Source of the DNA: Zygnema cylindricum
Lineage: Eukaryota; Streptophyta; Zygnematophyceae; Zygnematales; Zygnemataceae
NCBI GenBank assembly: GCA_037447655.1
Contig: JBBHKE010001935.1
Coordinates: 124,001-188,000, forward strand
DNA length: 64,000 bases
Reading direction: 5' to 3'
The position numbers and the translations under genes were made by a program. The notes below the pieces were generated by a model. That model was not told the DNA's origin, searched no databases, and worked only from the letters and a program-made list of their open reading frames with translations. This document shows, in pieces, positions 22,264 through 33,264 of the stretch; position 1 is the stretch's first letter; each line of letters begins with the position of its first letter.

Positions 22264-23025
22264 TCATGGATAGCAAATGATTTTCCCCTTAGGTAAAGTC
22301 GAGGTGGGACTTGTCTTGCATGCTGTGTACGTGGGTCCGTCGTACAAACACATTAGAGTGGCGTCGTTTTTAAAGTATTTTAGCTTAACTGAAGTACAAG
22401 GAGTGGCAACGACTAAGGTGGTACGTTTCGTACAAATTTGTCCGCACCTCGGAACCGCCTTAGGATTCTGCCACCAGAACAGTCCAAAAATTAGTACTGT
22501 ACCTTCTCCATTATTATTTTTTTTCGCAATTTTGCGCGTACTTCAAAATTGTATTTTCAGCACAACAGTTCAAAAATTGAATCATAAACAGTTTCTCTTG
22601 TGTTTCAGCGAGCACTACAGTCCAAAAATAAATGATTACACACTCTTATCATTACCAGCACAACCGTCCAAAAGAAAATAGTTGGATAACTTTTCATGTC
22701 CTATAAGGATACAATACTTTAGTGTAAAGAAAAACAAATTGTGGCTGAAAGGAAGTCTTTGTCAGTTTCTAGTACGGTACTATACTGTATTCCTTTACAA
22801 CAAATTGAAATCTAATTCTTTGTCGTATATGTAGCTTTTTAGTGTTGAGAATCGATATCCTCCCTATAACAAAAGCGTAACAGAAATTGCGTCACTTTTT
22901 AAGTCCCGACGGCGTAACAGATTCTAATCTGTTTGCAAAGAAATAACGCCGTTTCTGTTTCAAAATTCCAAAGGGGAATTTATTATTTTTAGGGTTTTGA
23001 AAAGCTCTAGGGTTTAACTTACAAT
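22264..23025 (-). pseudogene. Gene D: six-cysteine family member lacking exon 1
   Basis: Minus strand. Exon 2 (22467-22264) is fully intact: 67 codons starting NPKAVPRCGQ, cysteines C-x3-C-x11-C-x15-C-x9-C-x14-C, ending CYP, with VKLKYFKND and MCLYDGPTY. The acceptor GGCAG and the whole intron (22468 to 23022, GTAAGT donor) are preserved, including the four intronic modules. Exon 1 is gone: homology to the paralogues continues only to the last ATT codon before the donor (23023-23025) and is then replaced by AT-rich sequence. There is therefore no signal peptide and no start codon, so I call it a pseudogene or a gene with an undetected replacement first exon. The clean exon 2 means the loss is recent or the exon is still used. 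Confidence 0.7.
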
Positions 23026-23102
23026 ATATATACAAATATGAAAATATAAAAATATGAAAATATGAAAATTCATTAACGATTTTTGCGATTTTTTCAAACC
23101 GT

Positions 23103-23376
23103 TCAATGCGTTCGTTACGTATAATTCGTCGCGATTGAATCGTTCGCACTAAACGGTGTGAACAACTATGATTTTATCCACAAGTCTTACTCAAACAATC
23201 TTAAAATTGTCCTAAAAAAGAGTACGACCTAAAATTGTGTCAATGCGTTCGTTACGTATAATTCGTCGCGATTGAATCGTTCGCACTAAACGGTGTGAAC
23301 AACTATGATTTTATCCACAAGCCTTACTCAAACAATCTTAAAATTGTCCTAAAAAAGAGTACGACCTAAAATTGTG
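23103..23376. repeat. Perfect-looking tandem duplication of 137 bp
   Basis: Two head-to-tail copies (23103-23239 and 23240-23376) that differ at about one base ('aagtctt' versus 'aagcctt'). Such identity means a very recent duplication. It lies next to the exon 1 breakpoint of gene D. Confidence 0.9.
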
Positions 23377-24496
23377 TCGGTGTGAGGGTTAGGTGGGCAG
23401 CCGAATCACACCGAAGCTTTTTTGACTTTTGAGGACTGCAATAATGTACGGATTTCTAGGCACCGACAAATAGGTGTTTTGAAAGAATAGTCTGAACAAC
23501 TTTCTGAAAAAAAGCTCCAAAGTAAAAGTAAAAGTACAGTACCGTACTGTACTGTAATGTACAGTATTTTTCGGAAACAGTCCAACGGTCACCAAAAAGA
23601 TGACGTCATAACGAAGAGTCCCGTAAACATGTGGAACGGCTCTTTCATTGTTTTTGTCAGTCACGTCCCTTACGATTTTTCCAAAACCGCGAAAATCGCC
23701 ACGTATACTTAAATAGACCTTGAAAAGCTCAATGACTGGCACAGCCGCAGAAAATCTGGCGAGCTTTTTGGTGATTACACGTGTGATTTATATTGTGGAG
23801 AAAAATAGGACACACTAAAATTGGGCGTGAAATTGCTAAAAAACTTTTTAGCCGTCGGAAAAGAAAAATCGATTCGTCCAATTTAGGAGTTGTTTTAAAG
23901 AAATTATGTGACGTAAAAACAACTGGGAAAAAAACGTTATTTCACATGATTTTTTGTACTTTTTTTTCTTTATATTTTTTGAAGACCACGCGGACAATTG
24001 ACAATGGCTAAAATTAGCGCCGGCGTCTCATGGCCAATGGGAGCCGAGAACATCATGCCAAAAAAATAAATAAATATCGGTGCTTCAAATCCTAATTCTT
24101 CAATGAAGTTGAATCTGAAACCTAATTCTACATTATTGTTCTAGCGGTTCGAAATTAGCCACGTCATTCGAAACCGAACTGAAGCAAAACGCACTAAAAA
24201 AAAACCCTCCATGAGCTAAAAAGTGCGGTTGTTCATTCGCCGTACGCTTTTGACTTTTTGTCATAGTTGTTCAAAACGATTTCTACGCACGATTCGAACG
24301 CTCGTACAATACGTAGACATTGGAGAGGTCGATTTGAAAAAATCCTAAAAAACGATAATGAATTTTCGGTACAAATCCGTACATGTTAAAAAATTGAATT
24401 GAACATGTACCGCAGTTTGTACACTTTCCGTTAAATGAGCGGTAAAAAATAAAGGGAATTGCTAATCGCAGAGACGATTTTTGCTGCGCGCAGGTA
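23377..24496. other. Intergenic, duplicated-block edge
   Basis: 23385-23780 is an inverted relative of 7910-8730 beside gene A and so marks the outer edge of the duplicated block. It contains a GTAC-rich palindromic cluster at 23530-23570. The remainder shows no gene. Confidence 0.45.
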
Positions 24497-24984
24497 CACC
24501 GTGAATCGCTATTAGCGTACATGACGCTAATTGGGGTACCCCTTTTTTTGGGGCAAATTCTCAAATAGAATAAAGTACGCTAAATGTTTTTGCACGTTAT
24601 TTGAGGTACCCCGCTCAATGCGGTTCATAACTGTAATTTAGTGTCCTTTTAAATAGTGTGGTGTACGGACTGTCAGATCTGTACTATTTCGTACATTTTT
24701 AAGTTTAAAAGTACAGAAAATACAATAATATATAATTGCGTAAATATTTTCCGGCATACGCAGATGTCAAAAAACGCGACGGCGTACGATTTGAACAATT
24801 TCGTACATCTACATGTTTTAGTGTGGACATTTTACGTGCCGAAATTTTTTACAAAGCAGTTTACAAATTAGAGTACATGATAAATTAGTATCATGGTGTA
24901 CCCGAAAAAACACAATTTACCGTAAAGTACGCTAATTGTTTCATTACGCTATATTTTTTATTACGCTAATAGCGATTCACAGTG
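24497..24984. mobile_element. MITE, TA-flanked CACC...GGTG family (488 bp)
   Basis: The ends are CACCGTGAATCGCTATTAG and CTAATAGCGATTCACAGTG, TA on both sides (24495-24496, 24985-24986). A longer subfamily with 'gcgtac' words inside. Confidence 0.8.
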
Positions 24985-25245
24985 TAGTTGTCAGAAATTA
25001 TACATTTGAAGTACAGTTTCGTACAATCTACGTACCTTTGATTTTAAATTTGACGGTCAACCCGTCGAACAACTTTGACTGGCGAAATATTGTAACGGCG
25101 GTTAAAAAATCTGTCGCGCTTGCGGACGTCGACCTCATAAAAAAAAAAAATTCACACGGTCGGCGCAGGTTTAGTGTAACAAAACTGCGGCAGCCACATA
25201 TAAATAAAATGGCTGCGCGCATATAGTTCACACACATTTGACTTA
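24985..25245. repeat. Dispersed repeat R3, copy 2
   Basis: About 260 bp shared with 14725-15000, 28930-29235 (inverted) and 41105-41420 (inverted). Key words are 'gacggtcaacccgtcg', 'gcggacgtcgacc' and 'aaaactgcggcagcc'. No coding function seen. Confidence 0.7.
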
Positions 25246-25788
25246 GGGCGTTGTTCCATTAGGCGGTCTCTGTAAACGTCAAAAATTCGTTTACTGAAGC
25301 GACCGTTCCATTGTGTCGGGTCAGTAACCGACATTTATTTTGCGTGGCGCATGTTGGTTGGTTACACGTAAGCAGCTATTCCGATCGTGCTAATCCATAT
25401 CGAATCTTTGGCAGCAAGTTGATAACGCAAAATTTGTAGTACTAGGTGTAAAAAAGACGTCGTACGTAATGTACGATGATGTACGAAATGTACGATCATG
25501 TAACAGGGAACACAGCTTCTCTAAAATATTCCCATGGCTCTCTCCTAAACGCCTCTCTTTGACCTAAAACCTCCTCAGCAGCGGTGCTAGTCTTCATTCT
25601 CCTTCGATTTCTTCAAAATTGAACAGTTGTTGGCCATACTTATCCTCCTTAATGACATGAAGGTAACCAATCCGAGGAAGAGATTATCATTCTAACCATC
25701 ATGATGTTCCTTGTTCAAAGGAACATCATGGCAAGTTCCCAAACCTTCATAAATTTGGTTGAGGGTTTTGTCTTCCTCTGTCTATCTT
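25246..25788. other. Intergenic
   Basis: Begins with a PIF-like terminus (TTA then GGGCGTTGTTCCATTAGGC) whose partner end is not found. 25695-25735 has a short inverted repeat around 'tgatgttccttg'. No gene. Confidence 0.4.
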
Positions 25789-26512
25789 TCAGTTTTTGGC
25801 TCCGTTTTTTCCTCAGTTTTTTCTTCAGTTTTTTGCTCAGTTTATTGCTCTTTTTATTGCTCAGTTTTTTGTTCGGTTTTTTGCTTAGTTTTTCCCTCAG
25901 TTTATTGCTCAGTTTATTTGTCAGTTTTTTGTTCAGTTTTTTGCTCAGTTTTTTGTTCAGTTTTTGTCTCAGTTTTTTGCTCAGTTTTTGGCTCAGTTTT
26001 TGGCTCAGTTTTTGGCTCAGTTTTTTGCTCAGTTTTTTGCTCAATTTTTTGCTCAGTTTTTTGCTCAGTATTTTGGCTCAGTTATTTGGTTACGCTTTGG
26101 CACCGTCTTCTTCTCAGTTTTTGTCTCAGTTTTTGGCTCAATTTTTTGCTCAGTTTATTGCTCTTTTTATTGCTCAGTTTTTTGTTCGGTTTTTTGCTTA
26201 GTTTTTCGCTCAGTTTATTGCTCAGTTTATTTGTCAGTTTTTTGTTCAGTTTTTTGCTCAGTTTTTTGTTCAGTTTTTGTCTCAGTTTTTTGCTCAGTTT
26301 TTGGCTCAGTTTTTGGCTCAGTTTTTGGCTCAGTTTTTTGCTCAGTTGTTTGCTCAATTTTTTGCTCAGTTTTTTGCTCAGTATTTTGGCTTATTATTTT
26401 GGCTCAGTTATTTGGTTACGCTTTGGCACCGTCTTCTTCTCAGTTTTTGTCTCAGTTTTTGGCTCAGTTTATTGCTCAGTTTATTGTTTAGTTTTTTGCT
26501 CAGTTTTATACA
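25789..26512. repeat. 12-bp minisatellite (CTCAGTTTTTTG)n with 312-327-bp higher-order units
   Basis: About 60 units of a 12-bp repeat. Matching landmarks recur at 25841 and 26153 (312 bp apart), and again at 26101 and 26428 (327 bp apart), so a larger block was duplicated. Because 12 is divisible by three and the unit has no stop in most frames, five or more long ORFs run through it on both strands (FAQF, SVFC, LLSF; KKLSQ on the minus strand). They are artefacts of periodicity. Confidence 0.95.
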
Positions 26513-26856
26513 ATATGTAATATGTACAATGTAAATACTATGTAATATACAAAACATTTTAATGTCATTGTATTATATACTGTAATACAATATAACATTC
26601 TAATGTTATATTATATATAATATATATCATTTAATGTATTGTGACATAATAAAATACAATATAAAGATGTGTCACAATAACCTAATGTAGTATAATGTAT
26701 ATTTTATAATATACATTAATTTTGTTATACAATGCATTAATACTTAATAATATAACACAATATAATCATGTACTATTATACAAAGAGAATATAATATAGT
26801 ATTATATCTATGCCATATTAATGTAGTTTGTTATGTTTGTTCCCTTTTCAGTAGAC
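26513..26856. other. A/T-only low-complexity tract
   Basis: TA-rich words such as 'ataatgtatattttataat'. Near 26850-26885 a 17-bp word ('gtagacttaaattgtga') is tandemly duplicated. No gene. Confidence 0.6.
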
Positions 26857-27324
26857 TTAAATTGTGAGTAGACTTAAATTGTGACTGAAATACCGTGGTT
26901 TTTTATAGTTTTCGCGTTTGGTTGAACTTTGAGCCGTACAATGTTTTACTTCCAAAGGGGAATTCTGACCACATTTCATTTGTGTTTGTTGCTCTGTATT
27001 TTCTGTCCCTCCAGTGACGAGGAGTGTTGCACTGTTATTTGTCTCTCCATTACTGTATGGGTGCATCGGTGGTCCGATAATCGGTGGAGCTTCACTTCTT
27101 TGAAGCACTTTGATATGGGCTTAATTTGTAGGCGTGATTTGTGTTAGGATTGGGCTTTTCTCTTGTTGCTTTGGGTTATATTTGTAGTGTTCAATATGAT
27201 AGGGAACAACCAGTTTTACATGCATTTCTTGAATCAATAATATTTCCAAGAATAAATTAGTTTGCGATTTTTTAGCATAGGGATATATTTGTTGCAATGT
27301 TAGGAATGCTTTCCGGTCTGACAC
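26857..27324 (-). pseudogene. Possible protein-coding remnant with one in-frame stop
   Basis: On the minus strand a frame stays open for about 68 codons from 27324, meets a single TAA at 27121, and continues in the same frame for about 87 more codons to 26857. The composition is protein-like in both halves (KSQTNLFLEILLIQ and HIEHYKYNPKQQ before the stop; SEAPPIIGPPMHPYSNGE and TLLVTGGTENTEQQ after). The first codon is GTG, and the frame is open further upstream to stops near 27390, with a possible acceptor there. It could be an exon of an unrecognised gene or a decayed element. No family recognised. Confidence 0.3.
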
Positions 27325-27734
27325 TAAATGTTTAAAGAATACATAGCAAGTAAGATTGTTTTTCTTTTTCCAATACTATCAATGTAGGGCTTTCCTTTTT
27401 GTATACATGTACTCGCATTGCGAGTTTGAAATAAAATCAGGATAATCAAATTATGCAAAAAAACCGTACCCTCTCTCACGCTCTCTCTTTCTCTCTTCTA
27501 ATGTCTTGAATTGAATTTTCTGGGTTAAATGAAAAATTATTTTGGTTAATTTCCAATGTGAATGTTTACTTTTCGAGTGCAAATATTTGCATCATCATCT
27601 AATTTTTTATTTCTAATGTTTGAAGTCAAAGTTCTATAGTTCATAATCTACATTGGACATCTTTTCATAAATCAAAATGCATAACGTCAATTTGTTTTAT
27701 AAATATTTATTTTATTTTTTATTTCTTTCGAAAG
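27325..27734. other. Intergenic, AT-rich
   Basis: Contains a short (CT)n run at 27470-27495. No gene. Confidence 0.4.
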
Positions 27735-27885
27735 ACCTCAACACCAATAGCACCACCAGCCGCACAGCAGCAACTGTCTTGCAACTGCACCAGTAGCACT
27801 AGCAGCACCAGCAACAGCAGCAGCAGCAGCTGTCTGCCCAACAACAGCAGCTGTCTGAACAGTAGCAGCACCTGACAGGTGCTGC
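27735..27885. repeat. CAG/CTG trinucleotide-rich tract
   Basis: Impure (AGC)n with the longest pure part about six units. On the minus strand one frame reads as an Ala-rich segment preceded by a plausible acceptor ('tttcattttcag'), so it might be a short exon, but no partner exon is visible. Otherwise a microsatellite. Confidence 0.6.
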
Positions 27886-28929
27886 CTGAAAATGAAAATC
27901 TAAATTAAATCTACAATGAAAATACATATGTGGTTTGGTTGAATGATGGATTCCATATTCACCTACTTATATAGGCAAATAACCTATTTAAAAAAAACTA
28001 ATAAATCGGTGGGAAGTGCTACACTCTGCTGTTCAAACCCTAAAAAGTGCTCTAAAATTATGGTTCGAATTTGAACCAGTGGGTAAAATATCAAAAACGG
28101 ATTATCAAAAAGGAGTGGCAAAATTGTGAACTTTAAAAAAATTTAAAAACAGGTTAGCAAAAAAGCGCGCAAAGTGCGGAAGTAATTGGATCTTGATTAT
28201 AAACGAGAGAGAAAGGCGGCAATTTAAGAAAATGTGAATTTGAATGGCGGCACGGCAAACAGCGAAACCCTAAAAAAAATTCAAACCAAACATTTGTGAA
28301 GGGGGGAGCGTCACAAGAGGATGATGTCGGTGGGTGACATCGCATCCTCCAAGGCATAATATGCGACGTGTACCCACGAGGTCGCGCGTTCGTCGTGGAA
28401 ATTGGTTCACTTTTCCACGAGGCACGATGCTATTCGTTCAGGCGCTGAAAATTGACCTACTCCGGGTCACTTGTTCCGAACTGAAAGTGTCAGACGATGG
28501 CGTATCCGATTCGGCATCCGACGGTCCACGTTTACGCCCATAAACGTGGAGAATAAAATCCGTCATTAATTAAACTTACCTAAATTAGAATAATGAAAAA
28601 ATTAGAATCATTTACTCTATTTGATGTCATAGAGTCGAAATTTCGAGCGACCGAATTAGAGTAATTTACTCTAATTACGATTCGCGGTGTAGTTGTCAGA
28701 AAAATCTACTCGCGAACCGGGACGCTGAACCCGTGAAGTAAGTTCTGTAGAGGTGTTGATTCGTAAATAGTGTGACTTCATTTGGTCGCGCGTGACGACG
28801 CGTCATTTTAGTTTCATCGATATTTAAAAGCGGGTACGCTTTTTTTTATTTTGTACTAAGTTTATTTCGTTTCGTGCGAGTTCATACATGTTGTACGTCG
28901 TCCTTTAATTTGTGTCAGTGTCCATGTCA
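27886..28929. other. Intergenic with a truncated MITE
   Basis: 28560-28690 is the right half of a long-type TA-flanked MITE (ends 'attacgattcgcggtg' then TA), lacking its left terminus. No gene in the rest. Confidence 0.45.
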
Positions 28930-29235
28930 AATGTCAGTGTGAACTACCTACGCGCAGCCATTTTATTTATATGTGGCTGCCGCAGTTTTGATACAGAAAA
29001 CCTGCGCCGACCGTGTGATTTTTTTTTTTTATGACGGTTGACGTTCGCAAGCGCGACAGTTTTTTTAACCGCCGTTACAATATTTCGCCAGTCAAAGTTG
29101 TTCGACGGATTGACCGTCTAATTTGAACTTAAAGGTACGTAGCTTGTACAAAACTGTACTTCAAATGTACAATTTCTGACAACTATTTGTGCGCAGCAAA
29201 AATCGTCTCTGCGATTAGCAATTCCCAAAATAAAA
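28930..29235. repeat. Dispersed repeat R3, copy 3 (inverted)
   Basis: Inverse of 24985-25245 over almost its whole length. Confidence 0.7.
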
Positions 29236-29290
29236 TGTATTCAAATGATTATCACATCTCATGTATGCATCGAAACATCTACATCAACTA

Positions 29291-29489
29291 CACCGTCGAT
29301 CGTATTTAGCGTGTAGAAATTATTAGAGAAAAGAAAAAATTAGCGTCATTAATTCTAATTCAGTGCCAGGAGATGTGGCAAATTATGGTCCACGTCCTTA
29401 AATAGCGTCATTTATTCTATTTAAGGTTCAAGGGTCAAAATTTAGGGGCGCCGAATTAGTGTTCAACATTCTAAATACGATCGACGGTG
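29291..29489. mobile_element. MITE, TA-flanked CACC...GGTG family (199 bp)
   Basis: The ends are CACCGTCGATCGTATTTAG and CTAAATACGATCGACGGTG, a perfect 19-bp inverted repeat. The 'aggagatgtggcaaatta' core is shared with 1018-1215 and 37577-37775. Confidence 0.8.
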
Positions 29490-30761
29490 TTACGGCCAAT
29501 CCCACCAGCGAACACTACGAGCGTACGTAGGCCCAGGTTCAACTTCTGAGATATGCTCGTTTTTGTCAGAATAAAATTGTCCGTGGTTCACAGACAGGCA
29601 GCCATGGCCTTCTCTCTCTACCTCTTCAATCCCACTGTTTGGAGCCTTCACGTGGTCTCACTCCTCTCCTCGAACTCTAGGCATGGCTGCTTTTTTGGAG
29701 GTCCGTGACTTCTTCGTCAACGGCTTCAACGGCAGTTTACTAACTACTGGCGTGGCGTCGGTAATGGCGTCTTCCTTGAATTTTCGCTTTCAACTGTTGA
29801 AGTATTTATGGCGGCTTTATTCGAAAATTTGAAGAAGACGCCTGTACACATTTTGAACTTACGGCGCTCAAATAGTGTGACGCCGCAACGTCTCTTTTTG
29901 GAAATGTCCGTAGACGTGACGATATTTTCCCGTACATTCCGTGTACATCCTGTTCAGTTTAAGTACGGCAACGTGAATCGAATCTTTTCGTCAACCACCG
30001 TACAGTTTCGTAAAAATTCGAACAGTTACCGTAATTTGTCTATAGGTTGCCGTAAAATTCCAGTTTCAGTTTACAGTAGACGTTTTTTTGCTATTTTTTG
30101 AAAAGTCACGTACAATGCGTAGAAACTGGAAAAAAGGAAAAAATAGCGCGTATTGAACAACTAGGTGTATTTGATATAATACGTACGTACTAATTCTATT
30201 AATTTAGTACGTTCGTACAAGTCCTCCTTTTGACTCGCTCGTACAAATCATACATTCAAATTCTAAGCTTGAAGAATCTTTGATGACTTTCAAGACCTTG
30301 AATAAAAGCCTACGTGGCACTATCCAAAAGAAAGCGCGTAGGCGGGAGGTTTTGTCGTTTAGTGGAACGACCTGATAGTAAAATTGGTCAAAATAGTCAA
30401 AACTGGTCAAACTGGTCAAAACTGTCTCTTCCGTGTTTTTTTTCATGTGACCAAAAAGATTTTATGACCGGCAACAAAACGCTAAGAAAGTTCTCAACTC
30501 TAGTAAAGATTCACGGTCAACTGTACTGCGCAGTACCATGTGAATAATTATTAGCGTGAAAAACACTAATTAAGTGACTGCTGCTTTTGTCTCCTAACCA
30601 CAAAATAGCGGTAGCAATACTAATGATTTTTTCTCAAGGCTACAGTACGGTACTATACATTACTTATTTTAACGTTCAAAAATCCGCCACGTCACTCAAA
30701 CATAAACTAGAATGGATAGCACCAATATAATCTTTAAACTAATAACAAGCACAGTACAGTA
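29490..30761. other. Intergenic
   Basis: No exon-like sequence with splice sites. GTAC-rich repeats predominate. Short ORFs at 29808-30101 and 30204-30446 lack protein-like features. Confidence 0.4.
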
Positions 30762-31378
30762 CACCGCGAATCGTAATTAGAGTAATGAAAAAATTAGAGT
30801 AAAAAAACCAAAAAAAACAATTAGAGTAATTGACGCTAATTTATGTGATAGAGCTTTTTCAACTATGAAGTTTACTCTAATTTATTTAGTTATTCTATAT
30901 TGGGTTATGTCGGCGATAATTATGTGCGCGATAATTATGAACACTAAATTACGTGGACGTACAAAATGTGTCAGTCCGGTATAATATTGACGTCATTATG
31001 ACGCTAATAATATTTGTCGCATTGAATGTCAGTTAATGTTCACACTGACGACGATGCTGTCGACGGACGAGAGTTATGCGAACGGCTTTTTTTCGATGTG
31101 ATTGATATTTTTGTTTAGTGCGATTTCACGTGCGAGCGCGATTCCATTAAATCACTATTTGTACCTTTTTACTTATAAAAGTACAATTTTGCACGGTCAG
31201 ACGTCGTCCGTACTCCACACTATTTAAAAACAACCTATATTAGAATTTTTTACGCTAATTAAACCTCACCTAAATTAGAATAATGAAAAAATTAGAATCG
31301 ATTACTCTATTTGATGTGATAGAGTCGAAATTTCGAGCGACCGAATAGAGTAATTTACTCTAATTACGATTCGCGGTG
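30762..31378. mobile_element. MITE, TA-flanked long subfamily (617 bp)
   Basis: The ends are CACCGCGAATCGTAATTAG and CTAATTACGATTCGCGGTG, flanked by TA. Subterminal 'agagtaa/ttactct' words are repeated. Homologous to 40386-40883. Confidence 0.82.
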
Positions 31379-31390
31379 TACTGTACAGTA

Positions 31391-31604
31391 CACCCGTGTA
31401 TCGCTATTAGTATATATAATTTTTACGCTACTTAAAACATCTTTATCCGTACACACGTGTCCTATTTTCAATATGAGACCGCCAATCGAAAGCTGAGAAT
31501 CTTGCCTTTCAATCGCAGCCATCGGATCTGCAATCCGACATATGTGTACGGAGAAAGACATTTTAAGTGGCGAAAAAAATATTAACACATAGCGATACAC
31601 GGTG
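31391..31604. mobile_element. MITE, TA-flanked CACC...GGTG family (214 bp)
   Basis: The ends are CACCCGTGTATCGCTATTAG and ATAGCGATACACGGTG, with TA at 31389-31390 and 31605-31606. It sits only 12 bp from the previous element. Confidence 0.8.
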
Positions 31605-31778
31605 TACCTTACCTGTACTGTACTGTAGTTTCCTTATATTTTTACAATACCTGAATTCACGGTCATACACTGTATCTTAGTCAACGCGGAAAGCGCCGCT
31701 CCAATTTTTTTGTCGCCTTCCGTGACGGCGACACCACGTAAGTCACACCAATTTTCACTTCCTTATTTTGCGAAAATT

Positions 31779-31786
31779 TATAAAAG
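31779..31786 (+). promoter_or_regulatory. TATA box of gene E
   Basis: TATAAAAG, a canonical TATA box, 98 bases before the start codon; this would place the transcription start near 31810 and give a short 5' UTR. Confidence 0.6.
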
Positions 31787-31876
31787 ACCTGCCGTCCTCA
31801 AATCATAACCAGTCTCTAAGCGAATTACCTACTTCTCCTCTGCGCCTTAACTCGCATTATAAGGACACGTGGCAAC

Positions 31877-32494
31877 ATGAAATCTCACAATCTCTTCCTC
31901 CTCTTAACACTTGTCCTCCTCCTATTAGCCTCCCTGCCAGCCAACAAGGCAGAAATTGTAAGTAAAATCTTAATTTTTTTTCAAAACCCTAAAAACTCGC
32001 CCTAAAGACCTAAAACATTCAGAAGGCTGTTCCTTTCAGTTACAGTTTTCTTGTTTTTTTTTTTTTTTACAATAAAAGTATTTTACTACACGCGAGGTTT
32101 TGTGATGCTTGTAATGATTGTTTTCTGGAATTTCTCGCTAGAAGTATAGTTTTATATGGCGCGCGGAAAAATAATAATTGTAAGCATTGTTTTGTCTAAT
32201 AATGTTAAGTATTGATTTTTGATCTATATAAAAAAAAAAAAACGCTTTTTTTTCCTCTTTTTTTTTTTTTTTTGTTTTTTGTTTTTTTTGTTGCAGAAAC
32301 CTACGGTGGTTATCTCTTGTGGACGAAAGTGTGCGAAAAAAGTTACCGTGCCTAAAAAGACGCTTTGTTCTCTAATAAAGTACACGTATTTTAAAAATAA
32401 CAGCACGTTATTTTGTCTTTACGATTCGATTACATACCAATATTGCCAAAGTATGAGTGTTTTGTCGGTGGCGCGGGTAATTTGTATCCCATGA
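31877..32494 (+). CDS. Gene E: divergent small secreted six-cysteine protein (two exons)
   Basis: Exon 1 is 31877-31957 and exon 2 is 32297-32494; the 339-bp intron has a GTAAGT donor, a T-rich tract, TTGCAG acceptor and phase 0. The product is 92 aa: a 27-residue signal peptide (MKSHNLF, Leu-rich core, LPANKAEI) and a mature chain beginning KPTVVISCGRK. Cysteines follow C-x3-C-x11-C-x15-C-x9-C-x12-C, ending CIP, exactly the family spacing. YFKNNST and CLYDSITY are the conserved middle. It is more basic at the N-terminus (RKCAKKVTVPKK) than A-D. It lacks the four intronic modules and the shared 5' and long 3' flanks, so it split off before the A-D duplications. Its only non-coding match is the short 3' UTR block. 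Cysteine spacing kept despite low identity argues for a working protein. Function unknown. Confidence 0.8.
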
Positions 32495-33264
32495 AAAATA
32501 TGTGCCAATTTTAAAAGTAATTAATGTGCCAATTTTAAAAAAATGTAAAAATAGTGAAAATTGAAATAGGAAAATCAAGGAGAGGAAAATTGTGAAACAA
32601 ATAGAAAAAGTTTTGAAAGAAATTAGGCAATGGAGATTGCTAGACAATTTTGGGAGAGAGATGGTTTAGAGGTTAGTGTATGCATTTTGTCGTTTTGTAT
32701 TGGATTTTTGTCAAAGTAGCTGTAAGCTAATTTGAAGGAATTTTTAGAGGAATGTTCCTAGGGATTCCTTTGAGGAAGTTTTTTAGGGTTTTTTTTTTTT
32801 AGAGTTTTTTAGGATTTAATAGTTTGTTGGTGGTACAATTATACCGCTGCAACTATAAACTATAGACATTTTTCCATAGATATACATAACATAAAGTTTG
32901 TGAATGGATCGCGTTTTAATAAGTGATTTGTAGTAATGTTTACTCAGTTTGTAAATGTATGCGCTGCTATTTTAGTTGCGATTCATGTGTCTTTGAAAAT
33001 TTGTTAATTTGCAAGTAATTTTAATGCTATTTATGAGATGGGAGGGATGAAATTGTATGGATGAACTTTGCATGGAAATTAGCACTAGGAGAGGGGGAGA
33101 GGGAGAGAGGGGGAGAGGGAGAGAGGGAGAGAGGGAGAGAGGTAGCCCGGATTTTAAATATATGTTTGACCTATGAATTTTCGTCCGAATGAAACTTTAT
33201 TTTTTTTCAATTATAGATGTAGGTGCTCTATATATGTTATGTTTTTTTCTTTCATTATTTTTCA
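32495..33264 (+). other. 3' UTR and flank of gene E
   Basis: 32683-32740 contains TTTTGTATTGGATTTTTGT and 'gtaagctaatttgaagga', matching the block after genes A-D; 'ggtggtacaattata' follows near 32832. A (GGGAGA)n-like run lies at 33085-33142. No other gene. Confidence 0.5.

Noticed and set aside
25759-26520. ORFs of 253, 175 and 166 codons (and antisense ones) as genes
   Set aside because: They are created by a 12-bp repeat without stop codons; the same array is open in most frames on both strands.
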